Shown piece by piece: positions 43,801 through 56,455 of a stretch of DNA of 64,000 bases (position 1 is its first letter; every line of letters begins with the position of its first letter). Origin of the DNA: Monocercomonoides exilis. Lineage: Eukaryota; Preaxostyla; Oxymonadida; Polymastigidae. The position numbers were made by a program, and so were the translations under genes. Under the pieces are notes generated by a model. The model ran no database searches. It had not been told where the DNA came from and worked only from the letters and a program-made list of their open reading frames with translations. The stretch is from NCBI GenBank assembly GCA_001643675.2, contig LSRY02000044.1, positions 62,001-126,000 of the forward strand, written 5' to 3'.

Positions 43801-46800
43801 AAATCGAACACGCGACGGCGATTGTGCTGTCGTTGGGGAAAAAAGCCATCACGAACAGCAAAGGTGCCTTGCTGGATGAGGTTGGAGGGCTGGAGCATTT
43901 GTATGAGCTGAGTGTGAGTGTGGACGAGGAGGAGTTCGTCGGGAAGCACAAGCCAGACTCGAAGGACCCGCTCAACCCGAAGGCCAGCAAAGAACACTCG
44001 GCGATGCTGGTACCAGATACGCAGTTGGAGATGCTGAGCGATTGCTACCAGTCTTTTATTGCCTCCATGTTCCAGCCTGTGTCGCACCTGCTGAATGTGG
44101 CGAGGGACAAGCACCCGAAGCAATTGAAGATGATAAAAGAGATCCAGGCGAGCATACCAACACAGGCCACAAAACGCAGCGAGCTGCTCAAGGCAAACTG
44201 CGAAACAAACTGGAAGGAGCTGTTTCCGGCACCTATCCCAAAGTCTTCTTCTTCTTCTTCTTCGAAGAAGAATTCAGTGAGCGAAGCCAGTGCTAGTCTT
44301 GTGGCTGTGCTGTCAGATGTGATGACGCTGATTGAGGAGACGGAGCAAGAAATGAGCTTTGAGCAGGTCAATGCTGAGTGTGAGAAGGAGCTGAAGGCAG
44401 CTGAGAGGGAAGGGTTTCCAAAAGGAACACCAAAAGACATCACAGACAGCAAGACGTGGAGGTACAGGTTTGTGGCGAATGGAGGATTAAGTGCATTGGC
44501 TGCGCTGCTGCTACAGGGATTGGTGGATACAGAATATTTTTCTTCTTCTTCTTCTTCTACCTCTTCATCTGCAGCATCAAAAGTCTCAAAGGTATCAACA
44601 GCGTTGGCTGATCGCTCACAGCAGCAAAGACCTCAGCTTTCTCGCACAATTGTCAGCCATATTCTGAAGATCCTGTTTGCGTTTCTGGTTACAGCAGACA
44701 CACAGAAGGCGGAAGTGAAGACAAAGACGAAGGAGAAGTCAGCTTCTTCATCATCTTCTTCTTCCTCTTCTTCCTCTTCTGCAAGTGCCTTGATCTCAAA
44801 ACTGTCATTGTTTCAGTCCACGCTCCATTTGATGCTCAGCCTTGTTCCAATGTCTGTTTCTTTTTCAGCTGACAGAAAGAGCGAAAGCAAAGGAACAACA
44901 ATAACATCAACAACACCAACAACATCTCCTTCTTCATTTTCTTCTTCTCTCTTTCAGATGGATTCTCTTTTATTTCTGAGGCTGATGCAGCTGTTTGTGT
45001 GCTATGCTGAGTCTGCCTTTGTGGAAACGCCTCTTCTCTCATCGCCTGCAACATTCTCTTCCACTCTCCAGACTCCAAAATTATCCAACAATAAACCATC
45101 TTCCTCTTCTTCCTCTTTCGCTTTCAGCGACCCACGCCCTGGCGCCATCCAGCCACTGAACATCTCTTCCCTCTCTCTGAATGCTGAACTGTGTGTCCCT
45201 CCGCCCGAACTGCGTGTGCCTCGTCTGCTTCTCTTGCTCACTGCTGATTCTGAAGAGGAAATAGATAGAAGAATCAAAGAAGACACTTCATTAAGAGGAT
45301 GGGTCAGAGAGCAGTGCAACGGAATCTTTGCTAATCCCTTACCGTCTGCAGCTTTGGCTAACAGGCAAATGTTGTCTTCGCCTTCATTTGCCTCTTCTCC
45401 TCCTCCTTCTTCTTCTTCTGCAGCTGCTCCTGGTTATTCTTTGGTGAAGAGAACAGATGTTTCATCAACAGCACTCATTGAATCTTATCTGGATGCTGCA
45501 AGAGTTCTTGTCAGCTTCTCTTCAAATGGCTCATCTTCACATTCTGTCTCATCCTCCTCCTCCTTCTCATTATCATCATCTTCTTCCTCCTCTTCCTTGT
45601 CTTCCTCCTTCGGCCATTCCTCTCAGCAGCCCAACTCTGCTTCTACTGAAACTTTTCCTTCTTACTCAGAAAGCGACGAAGAAACACTTCAGCAACTGTT
45701 TGCTTTGCTCATCGTGATGATCCGCTCTTTCTCTTCTTCTGTCCTTCCTCTTCTGCTTTCAAGTGCATTCGAGCCATTTCTCCTTCTCTTCTTCTGCGCT
45801 GTTGCCGATGCGGCTGATGCCATTCAACCGCTTTCTGCTTCATCTTTTCTAAATGCTATTGTTACACTGCCTGTTTCTTGTGTTTCTTCTCTTTCTTCTC
45901 CTTCTCCTCCGACTTCTTCTTCTTCATTCTACAATTCTCTTTACGCTCTTTCACCTTTCAGCCCTCCTTCCACACAGCACGAACCGCTTCTTGTCTCTCT
46001 CCTCTCCTCCTTCCTGGACATCTCCTCTGCCTCCATCGTTCTCGGCAGGCCCTGTTTGCCTCGGGGAATACAGAAGCGCCACGTTGCTGTCTTGTTCTCT
46101 TCGCTCTTTGAGCTGCTGAATTCTGCGCTGAACAACAGCGAAATAAACATGAAGTGGCCAGGGATGATTCCAGCAAGGGTGGCTAAGTCTCTTGGCGCTG
46201 TTATAAAATACCAGGCAGATGTGATTATGGATGTTCCGAGATGTTTGTTGGTGGGAGGTGATGATGATGATGATGATGATGATGATAAGTACATCAATGA
46301 ATTGTCAGGGGCATCATCTTCTTCTTCCTCTACCCCTTCCTCTTCCTCTTCATTGTCTTCCCCGAACACTCTCACAAAGAAGTGCCAGCTGTCTCTTCTG
46401 CCTGTTTCAGTGGCGTTGAAAGTCATTCTGAATGAGCTTTCTCAGCTTCATTGCGCATCCAACCCGACAACAGAAATTAACCTGAGAAAACTGGAAAGAT
46501 GGATCAAAACAGAAGTTGGATTGAAGCTGCCTGAGAAGTCCTTTGGGCTGATGCTCATTGATTATCTGTGGATGGACAAGCTGGTGGCTGGATTCGATGC
46601 TGTTGCTGCTTCAACCGGTGCTTCACCACAAGGAATGGCTGGGAAAGAGATATTGCGCAGTCCCTCTGCTTCTTCTTCTTCTTCTTCTTCATATTTGCCC
46701 TCAAACATTGCACGGTGCGATTCGCAGAGGAAGCTGGCCTCGTCGCATTCACGTAGCAACTCAGAAGTGGAACTCATTCAGAGCCATTTTGTGGCAGACG

Positions 46801-49800
46801 AAGAGAGCAGAAAGGCCATTTTGAGTCTGATTGCTGCGCTGTGCAGCGGGAATGAGGCAAACACAGAGCGTCTGCTGCATCTTTTGAACGAGACGCAGAC
46901 GATGAACGACAAGAACACATACCCGTCTTTCCACTTCACACCCGCTGAGCAGATTGCAAAGTCGCACAAGAAGGAGAAGAATGTTGAGAAAAGTGAAGAG
47001 GTTAAATACAGAGGCATTGTGAATCCAGGCACACTGTGCTACATGAACTCTCTGTTTGTGCAGCTGTTTATGCACACGCAGCTGCGCTCCACGCTTCTTC
47101 TGTGGGAAGGCGAGCAGTTTCAAGGAAGCGCCCTGGAGAAGCTGGCAAGACCTTCACATGCAGATGTGCTGAGTGAGTGGCAGAAGAGCAAAGAAACAAG
47201 CACACGCCCACCAGACGAGCTGGAGGCGAAGATGGCAGAGATGCGGCTGCGCAGCGTGACAGAGGAGGAGAAAGCGCAGAACAGCGCTGTGTGGAGAGCA
47301 GTACGCTATCTCTTCTGGGAGCTGCAGGACAACCCGAACAGGAAGGAGTTCATTGATGCAGAGCAGTTTCTGGAGGTATATCTCGACCAGGACAGGAAGC
47401 AAGTTGTGAATGGCGTGCATTGTGACATCCACGAGTTCTTCATGTGTCTAGTGGACAAGCTGGAGATGCATTTGGATGCAGTGGCAGCTCCAAACTTTGT
47501 CCGGCGCTTTCTGAAGGGTTACACGATGAACCTGCATGTCTGCAGATTCGGGCACGAGCGGTGGCATTCGGATGGCTTCTATGCGCTTGAGGTAGAAGTG
47601 AAAGGGAAGAAGAGCCTGGTGGAATCGTTGACGTCGATGGTGGTTGGGTCGAAGATTGGGAATTACGAATGCGAAGAGTGTGGAAAGTATCACACGGTTG
47701 ATGTGATCAACCGAACAGTTCTGAGAGACCTGCCTAACACACTCATTATTCTCCTCAGGCGCTTTGACTACCAGCCGCTAACGGGGAACAGAGTGAAGAT
47801 CAACGACAAGTTTGAGTTCCCCATTGAGGAGGACTTGGATCTCGAGCCATTTACGTGGGAGGCGATGCAGGTGAGGGAAGAAAAACTGAGCAGTATGAAG
47901 CGGTTTTCCAAAGCTGACACAGCAATCATGTTGGAAAAGTTTGGACGCAAAGAGAATCTGAAGAATCTGCAGGTGCCGCATAACAACGAAAGTAAAGACA
48001 AGCTGCGTCCGGAGAGCTACTACAAATACCGTCTGCAGGGCATCATCAACCACTCGGGGACAGCCAATGCTGGACACTACATCTCATTTGTGCGGGAAAG
48101 AGATGCGCCGCACCAGTGGTACGAGTTCAACGACGACAGAGTTAGGCTGCTCCCTTCTCCTGCCATCGAGACACTAAAAGCAGAGGCCTTTGGCGGGAGC
48201 TTCCTGGACGACACAGCGCTGATTGATCCCGAGATCCTCAAGTATAAGCGCCTGGGCCTGCTGAGCGAGGCAGACACAGTTAAGCCGTACTCTGCATACA
48301 TCCTCATCTACGAGAGGAAGCAGCCTGTGGACGACTGGAGCCTCGAGCGCCAGCTGCTCAGCCAGATTCCACAGACAAAGCTGAAAGAAATGACAAGAGG
48401 AATCCATCTGCCTCCAACTGTATCACAAGCAATTGGCTCTTTTCCTCTTTTTGCAATGCATCCTCCACCGCCCCACCCGTCTCCGCTGAAGATACGTTCT
48501 CCTTTAAATGACGATGCGTTCGCAGATTCTGCCTTGACAGAGCATTCGCCAATGAAATCGTCTTCATATGGGATGAGCAGCGTGGATGAGAGCGTGCTGG
48601 TGAGGCAGCTGGGCATTGTGAGAGACAGGCAGATCTTCTCAAACATATTCTTTGCGTTTGTGAGAAGGCTGTTTGAGCAGTTTGGATGCGAGCAATACGC
48701 TGAAGAAGAGGAAGCAGCAACAGCAGCCACTAACACAAGATCATCGTCAACTGCTGCTTCATCTGCAACACCTGCCTCATCTTTGATTAAAACGAAACTT
48801 GCTGGCAAAAGCTCATCATCCTCATCCTCATCTGCCTCAGCTTCTCTGGCTATGCGTGTTCTGAACGTGCCAAAGGCAGATCCGACCTTTTCTCGCGACT
48901 TTATGTTTTTCTGGGTGCGTTTTTTGCTTCACACCTTCTCCCATTCAGTGCATCATGCACTATTTGTGCGGTGGAGTGTGGAGTTGGAGCAGATTCTTGT
49001 CCGCTCGCCAGATTTGTCGTTCAAACTGATCAAGCACATCACAACTGAGTTGCTCAGCGGAGAAGCAAAAGAACGGGACGCCTGCCTTGCCCGGAAGCAA
49101 AACCAGAGGAGCTCAACTGCATCCACCGCAGTGTATGCGATGACTGCTGCAGAGCTGAACAACCTGGGTGCTGAAGACATTGCAGGTGCGCCGTCGATTG
49201 CGAAGGCCTTTCTCTTCCGCTGCGAAGACACGCAGCTGCGCCTGTGCTTCTTCCGCGTGCTCCTCTGCGCCCTTTCTGCTGTTCTGAAGTCAGTCTCAGT
49301 GTATTTGTCCAAAGCAGACGCCTCTCTGTCACAGCAGCACCTCTCCATTCTACTCCAGCAGCTCTTCTTCTTCTTCACATCGCTGCTCGATCTTCTGCCT
49401 GCCAAGCAGAAGAAAGCCATCCAATTCGTCCCTCTGTTCGCCTTCCTGCGCGATGCTTGCTTTCTGTCTCCTGTTTGCTCTTGGCTGCTCCTCCTCGCCA
49501 ATTACCCTCAGCGCTGCCAAGACTTTCTTTCTCCTTCTCTGTCAAAGCAGTCGGGAAAGTGGACATTTGCAGTGAAGTCGCTGTATTCTCTTGCTCCTCT
49601 GGATGGTAACAGTGCTTGTCAGGATGAGCTGCCTCCTGCTCCACGTGAAGCAGCAATGGCGTTGCTGATCTCTCTCATTTCTTGTCTGTATAATGCCCCT
49701 TCACCGTCTGCGTCTGCTTCTCGTTCTATTCTAATGATTTTGAAAGGAACGAAGCCGACCCCTCTTTTTGCTTCAGATTCATCCTTTTCCTCAATTTCGC

Positions 49801-52557
49801 TTCCTTCTAATCCAATTTTACCAGAAGATGCATTTAATTCGATCATTTCGCAATCATTTTGCGATGTTCTTCTTTCTTCGACAAAAGCTCCCAGCCACGT
49901 TGCTTCCCTTTGTTCTCTTGCTCTGTCTTGTTTTTATTCCATTCGTCCCGATGTTGCTGAGCATAAGTCATATCTTTTGCTTTTGGAGAAGTATTTGACA
50001 CAGATTGGGATTAACTGGCTGCTCCTCAAGCCAGAAGAGTTGCTGTGCACACAAAGCAGAGAGATGAATGAGAAGTGGATGGAGGTGTATTTATCTGTTG
50101 TTACATGCACAGTTACATTAGCATCTTCTTCATCATCATCTTCATCATCATCTTCTTCTTCTTCTTCACGTGAACAAAATGTCAAAAGCAGACTTCTGCC
50201 GTGCTGTCTGATATCACTTGCTCATTTTCTGAGTTATCTCTTAAGCAGTTTATCTCAGACTCCTTCATCTGCTTCATCTGCTTCATCTGCTTCATCTGCT
50301 TCATCTGCTTCATCTGCTTCATCATCATCATCACATGTTTATTCTTCTTGTGTCGCCTTCCTCTTTGCCCTGTCGCACCACGTGCGCAAAAGCGACGAAT
50401 TAGCCGAAGCCATCTGCTGCGACAGAGACATCACTGAACCTTTACTGCAGCTGCTGATGCACTCACCACACGCTCTTGTGCGCGATGCCGTGGCGAGGGT
50501 GTTCCGGCTGGCTCTTCTGGAGACGAGGGAGGAGCGGGTGATGGATCCGAAGTTTGCAGAGTTCACAGGCACGCGAATATCTCCTGAGGCTGTCTTGTTG
50601 ATCAATGCACGGTTTTCCCACTCGCCTCTGCTGATTGTGTCGAGTGATCCGTCTGACCAAGGGCTGGAGATGGGTGAACCGCTCATCACTTTCACGAACT
50701 TTGCATTATCGACACCGAATTCAGCTGTGACAGCTGATTCATCATCATCATCATCTGCTTCTGCTTCTTCTGCACAATCACATTCCTCTCAGCAGTCAAT
50801 CGAGATCGAGTACATCAGATCCTTCTCATTCAATATGTCTGCCCAGTGTTGTGGAGCCAGTCCCATCTGGCAGAGTGAGCTTCTCAGCATCGACGGCTTC
50901 CCCTCTTCTTCCTCTTCCACCTCCTCATCATTATCATCAACAGCTGCATATCCAACATTCCACTCAGAACACGTGTCTGTTCTCCAGTTCCCTCATGACC
51001 TGGTGCCGTGCATATCTCTTGCAACAGTCCTTCCTCCGCCAGCCAACTCTGCCACTTCTGATTTGTTTGCCTCGCTCGCCTCAGACAATCTGCAGAACGT
51101 GATTCTGAACGAGTTTTATGCGGAAGCGTTTTTGAAGGTGTTTACTGGGTGTGTTGTGGATGAAAGTGTTAAGTTTCTGGCAAAACAGAATGCGAACAGC
51201 GTCATCTTTGAAGGAATGGCTCATTTGCTCGTTTGGATTGTCAACTGCATTGCAATCAACCAGACTAATTTGCCAGACACTTCTTTGGCTCTTTCTTGTA
51301 CTTCTTCTTCTGCTTCTGCTTCTTCTTCCTCTTCTTCCTCTTCTTCCTCTTCTTCTTCTACAAATCCTCTTGTTTCTGATAGTTTCTGCAATGCATTGGC
51401 AACAAGCCTTGTTCGGCTGCTTGAAATTAACAATTCTTTTTCTTTTTCTTTTTCTTCTTCTTTTTCTTCTTCTTCTTCTTCTTCTTCTTCTTCTTCTTCT
51501 TTGGATGCAGTGGAAGGCCTGATGGATGGATTGAGTGTGTTGTCCCACTCTTCTCCAGTGTTTGCTAAGAAAATAGCTGTCTATTTATCTGCCAAGCAAA
51601 AAAGAAGTCTTTATTCGGATCTTTCGTCCACTTCTTCTTCTTCTTCCTCTTCTTCTTATTCAGTTCCTCTCAGCGCATTCAAGCATTGTGTGGAATCTAC
51701 ACATATACATACAGAAGAATTCCCAAAGAGAAAAGAGTATTTTGCAAGGCAAAAATGCAACATCGATTCGATGCTTCTTCTGTTTTATGAATGCAGCTCA
51801 GCTTATCCACTTTTCATTCGCGCATTACACGAAGCTAATCTTCTCTGCCCGCTTTTGCACAACCTCATCTTCTTCTTCAACGACCTGCCAAATGTGCCAA
51901 CGCAGTCACTCGTCCTCGCTTTCATCAGCATTACCGTGTCTTCTTTTCCTCAGGCTGCTGTTGCTGTGCTTGATGCGCTATTTTGGAGCGATGGCAAGTT
52001 GAAAGCCTCAAACGAAATGGTAGCAATGAGAATTATTGCTGACTCATTCTTCCCAATTGTGAAGCATCCGTCTGATTTGGCTCAGCAATCATCACCATCA
52101 TCATCATTTTCTTCTTCTTCTTCTTCTTCTTCTTCCTCTTCCTCTTCTTCCTCTTCTCCAACAGAAAGCACAGCCAAATCCTTCTCAGCCTCTCTGTCTT
52201 CAACATCATCTTATGTTTCTATCTTTGCATCGTCACACTTCTTCTTGTATTCGCTCAGCGCTCCATTCAACTTAGAGTCACGCAGGCTTCTCCCACGCGA
52301 CGTGAATAGCAATCCGATTTTGGCTGATTCTGCCCTCTTTTCAGCCAACTTCTTTTCGCTCCGCACAACTTCTCAGAAGAGCTATGGCAATTTTGAGACA
52401 ATCGATGCAAAAAGGCGAGGAGAAACTGATATTCACGAAATGCAGGCATTTTTAGTGAAGTTGTTTGTAGACTGCGTTTTGAGTGATGCGAAGGAAAAAC
52501 AGAAGATGGAGATTCAAGAGCAACAGATAATGAAAGAGTTGCAGCGTTCATCTCAAG

Positions 52558-52592
<35 letters not shown>

Positions 52593-54815
52593 TCCTCCTC
52601 TTCCTCCTCTTCCTTCTCTTCTGCTCATTCACTTGAGACAGAAAATTCCAAAGGAAGTTTTCATTTATCAGCTTTAACACAACTTCTGTTTGATGCTGTT
52701 GACGCGGTGTGCTGCAGAATGAGGATGGGAATGCAAAAAAGAGAAGACCAGTCAATATTTTTCACTTTCCAAAAAATGCAACAACAAATTCTTCCAGAAA
52801 ACCAGTTGGATCAAACGAAGTCAAATGCATCATCATCATTGACTTCTTCTTCTCTTTCTTCTCCTCCTTCTCCGTTGGATCTTTCAACAGAAGGCACCAA
52901 CTACATCTTTGATCAGAATCATTTGCTGCTTCTCCCCATCAGCCAAATACGCTCATTGATTTCTGCTGCCAGCATGTTAACTTCCTCCTCTTATCCCTTG
53001 CGCCTTCGTTCAGCTGCCCTTCGCCTCGTCTCTTCTGCTCTGATGGTGACAGCAGAAGTGTGTGAAGAATACACTTACGATTCGATTCCACTCAATGCGC
53101 TGCTTGTGAATGCTCTTCTGTGTGCAATCGAGAAGGCTTATTTGACTGATGGCAAAGAGGAGAAAGAGGCCACTAAATCATCATCAAGCACATCATCATT
53201 TAAGACAACAGCATCTTCAAAGCCTGCTTTGTTCAGCAATGGAGAAGCCTTTGCCTGCACAGCCACGAAAGAGGAGATGAGCAATTTGGCTGATTTCTCT
53301 TTGTTTTCGCGCAGCCTTCGCCTTCTGCTTGTCCTCTCCGTCGTTTCCTCAGCAGGCACGCTGGAGAGATTGAAATATCCGAAGCCATTTGCCTGCACTT
53401 TGCCTGATATTTCCTGCAAGCAAATTCTCATTCAACCAGAAAGGGAGTTTGTGAGCCATTCTCAGCTGTGTGTGATGTGCAAGCGGGTGCTGGCGCTGAC
53501 TGAGATTGCGCTGCTGCATCATTTGAGCGGAGGATGTGAGAAGTCTGAAACAGAACTTATCAGTCCAACAAAGCAGATTCCTGCGCTCTGCTTTTCTAGC
53601 TGCTCGTCGGCTCTTTTGCGGATGGAAGGGGCTGTGTCTTCGAGTGAAATGCGATCTTCAAATGAACTTGGGCCGACTTTGAGCAATCTGCTGACATCCT
53701 TTTCTGTTCTAAACGGCATCTGCAGAAACGAAGCACTTAGAATTTATTCGAAGTCGAAAGGCGACAAGCCAGCCAGTGTGTTTTTCACCTCTTTTGCTCA
53801 GAATGCGCTTCGTGAGTGTCCGGAGGTGCTGTTCTTGATGTTTGGCCAGCCGCTTCCAGCTGAGAAGGAGTGGGAAAATGTGGTGTTGAATTCGAAAGAG
53901 ACAAGCTTTACGCAATTCCTGTGGGAAGAGGATGTGGTTGTGATGCAGTCAGCCCTCCAGCTCATCCAGACAAGTGCCGGCAATCCTCTGCTTGTTCGGC
54001 CAGGCGATCGGACGCCCCAGCACAACCAGCTCGTTTTGGCTGTTATTTCACTGGGGCTTTTCCCGTTCCACATTCAACCGTTTTGTGATATGCTTTTGGG
54101 ACAAAAGAAAGCATTTTTGAAGATTGCGGAGATTTTGAGGCAAGTTCCGCTGTTGCAGATGGAAAAAGCGAATTTGGAAGTTATTTTGAGTGTTGTCACA
54201 GGAAGTGCAATAACTTTAAGCAATTATCAAACATCAAGGCAACTTGCGAGCTCGCCTTCAAGCAGTGCAAAAGCGCATTCAACTCAATTATCAAGAAATC
54301 CTTCTTTGTCATCATCATCATCATCTTCTTCTTCTCATTCATCTTCAACCTCTTCTTCTTCTTCTTCTTCTTCTTCTCATTCATCATCATCATCATCTTC
54401 TTCTTCTTCTCAACCACGCCATATATCACGTCCACCATCGTCTTCTTCTCCATCTTCCTCAATTTCTCATCCTTATCAATCTTCCTCAATTTCTCGTCCT
54501 TCTCCATCAGCAGCACCTGATCGACCAAGTCACAAACCAGCTCTCAATCCATCGACTCTTCCTTCCGCTGTGTCGAAAGTGGGAACCAGAAGCCCCGAAA
54601 AAGCTACGTCTTTATCTGGCACACCCCGAATTTCTAGTCAAACGCCAAAGGCAACAACATCAGAAGCATATGGAACTCGAAATGCAGGTGGACTTTCAAC
54701 GCAGCTGCGACCTCCGTCATACGAAATTAAATCAAAATATCAAACTAAACACAGCACTGGCTCAACTTCTTTAAGTTCAAATTATTCAAAATTTTCTGCA
54801 CCTACAAGGAAATAA
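40869..54815 (+). CDS. Giant ubiquitin-specific protease (peptidase C19), about 4650 aa
   Basis: A single frame closed by TAA. The first ATG is at 40869; it opens a hydrophobic stretch (MLLILIPIFFMIIWVM), and ATG 40947 would omit it. The catalytic domain lies at nt 47000-48320. The Cys box is NPGTLCYMNSLFVQLF (Cys codon 47037). The zinc finger-like part has YECEECGKYHTVD but lacks a clean first CxxC. LRDLPNTLIILLRRFDY precedes the His box SGTANAGHYISFVR (His codon 48075) and WYEFNDDRV supplies the Asp/Asn residue, so the triad is intact. Upstream are a probable ubiquitin-like segment (about 43770-43930) and SKTWRYRFVANGGLSALAAL (44450). The rest is helical-repeat-like sequence broken by many Ser runs. 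The organisation recalls USP9X/USP24/USP34. It should remove ubiquitin from proteins in the cytosol or nucleus. The gene at 56456 is a tandem relative. Confidence 0.9.
50264..50317 (+). repeat. (TTCATCTGC)n minisatellite in the USP gene
   Basis: Six near-perfect 9-bp units code for repeated Ser-Ala-Ser triplets and continue into a TCA run. This is one of more than ten Ser-coding triplet tracts in this gene (others near 41650, 41905, 43285, 44750, 46670, 50125, 51300, 51440, 52108, 52556 and 54300-54410). Confidence 0.9.
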
Positions 54816-55222
54816 TTTTTAATATTGTGGTTATTATAATTTAATTTTTTTTTAAGCGTTATTTTGTTTTGTATTTTATTCTGAATGATCGTTAATTTTT
54901 GGTTTTTGTTGAAATTTTTTTTTAAAGAAAAAATTAGAAGAAAATAATTTATTTTAAGCGTTTTCTTTTCAATGTTTGGCAGTGCATTATTTTTTTGTCT
55001 GCATTTTTTCGAAAATTTTTTACTGTTTTAATTGAGCACATTTAATGTTTTGCAAAATTGAATGTCTCTCACACTAATAATTTAATTCCCAGATAAAATC
55101 AAATATTTATTTGAATATGTCTCTTGCATTTTGTAAAAATAAGGATGTATTTATCCAAAAACAATTGAATGAACTCTGAAATGGCTCATACATATAAATG
55201 GAAAAAAAATAAACAGTTGAGC
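54816..55222. other. AT-rich spacer between convergent 3' ends
   Basis: Separates the USP stop codon from the stop of the minus-strand Gly-rich gene. It is T-rich and non-coding; nothing else recognised. Confidence 0.5.
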
Positions 55223-56146
55223 TTAGCAGCATCCACCGCATCCGCCCCATCCAAGGTTAGATGATCTGCAGCCTCCAGCTCCACCGCAGCATCCGCGGGA
55301 GTTGGTGTTGATGCCTGCAGCATTGTTGTAGCAGTTGTTGGCATTTCCGCATGCGCGGTTTCCGGCGATCTGGTTGGACCCAGCGCACATGTTGGCGCGC
55401 CCAACATCGTAGCAGTTGTTTCCTGAAACGCAGGCATCGTTGCAGCGACGGACCATGAATTCATCAGCACATTTCTGGGCAAAGGCGCGATCTCCATGGG
55501 CACGGCAAGCATCAGCGTTCATGCGAGCACCGTTTGCCGATCCACAAACTGCACCCTGGTTGTATCCACAGTTGTTGTTTCCAGCACCATAGCAGTTAGC
55601 GTTGTTTCCGTTGGCATATCCTGCTCCGTGTCCTCCTTGAACAGATGATGTTTGGCCATACATGCGTGGAGCTTGGCACACATTTCCACAGTTGCCAAAG
55701 CCACCTCCCATTCCGTTGAATCCGCAGTTTCCGAGTCCGCCGAATCCTCCGAATCCGCAGTTGTTGCATCCTCCGAACATTGGACCAAATCCACCGCAGG
55801 CACCCATTCCGCATGGAGATCCGCAGGCGCACAATTCATAGCAGCATCCGTCTGGGTAGCAGCTTGATCCACAGCACATTTCCTCCATATCATCATCGGA
55901 CAATTCAGATCCAGACAAGAATCCCATTCCGCCATATCCTAATCCGCCATAACCCATTCCACCGTAGCCCATACCTCCATAGCCCATTCCACCATAACCC
56001 ATTCCGCCATATCCCATTCCACCGTAGCCCATTCCTCCGTAGCCCATTCCGCCATAGCCCATTCCTCCCATTCCTAATCCACCGAGTCCGCCCCAGAATT
56101 GAGCAGTCAATGCAGCAAGTGAAAGAAGTCCAACAAAGAATTTCAT
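55223..56146 (-). CDS. Secreted Gly/Cys-rich repeat protein, 307 aa
   Basis: ATG at 56146, TAA at 55225-55223, no intron needed. The protein opens MKFFVGLLSLAALTAQF, a good signal peptide. It continues with about ten GGMGY pentapeptide repeats, a short acidic stretch (SGSELSDDDMEEM), a Cys-rich block (CCGSSCYPDGCCYELCACGS) and a Gly/Asn/Cys-rich second half with spaced Cys such as NNCYNNAAG, ending GGCGGCC. There is no TM helix after the signal. High Gly and Cys suggest an extracellular structural or surface-coat protein held by disulphides; this is inference, and I know no matching family. It lies antisense between the two giant USP genes. Confidence 0.75.
   Translation of the reverse strand: MKFFVGLLSLAALTAQFWGGLGGLGMGGMGYGGMGYGGMGYGGMGYGGMGYGGMGYGGMGYGGMGYGGLGYGGMGFLSGSELSDDDMEEMCCGSSCYPDGCCYELCACGSPCGMGACGGFGPMFGGCNNCGFGGFGGLGNCGFNGMGGGFGNCGNVCQAPRMYGQTSSVQGGHGAGYANGNNANCYGAGNNNCGYNQGAVCGSANGARMNADACRAHGDRAFAQKCADEFMVRRCNDACVSGNNCYDVGRANMCAGSNQIAGNRACGNANNCYNNAAGINTNSRGCCGGAGGCRSSNLGWGGCGGCC
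55924..56070 (-). repeat. 15-bp tandem repeat coding for GGMGY
   Basis: About ten units, differing mainly at synonymous third positions, code for the GGMGYGGMGY array of the secreted protein. Such an array can change length by slippage. Confidence 0.88.
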
Positions 56147-56455
56147 TGTTTGTAAATGCTTTTAAATGTCAACGACAAACAAAACACGAAGGCCCATCAG
56201 CAATTAAACATATTTAAACGCATAACCCTCGTCAAATTTACAACTGCAAAAATCATATCAAAAACTTTAAATAATCGTTTTTGTAAATTTGTTATTTAAT
56301 GGATCAAAAATAAAAAAGAATGACGTTTGAATCGAAAATAATTATCAACAGATGAATGAAAAAAGGAGGTCCAATAATAATTAAAAGAAACTATTCGAAG
56401 ATAAAAAGATGTTAATAAAGTTATGGGTTTTAATTAGCATTTTAGTTTTTTTGCA
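56147..56455. promoter_or_regulatory. Divergent upstream region of Gly-rich and second USP genes
   Basis: 309 bp between the start of the minus-strand Gly-rich gene and the proposed start of the plus-strand USP-type gene. It is AT-rich and must hold both promoters or parts of them; no defined motif recognised. Confidence 0.4.

Noticed and set aside
43016-43990. 324-codon minus-strand frame inside the USP gene
   Set aside because: Antisense shadow of the USP coding sequence without independent support.
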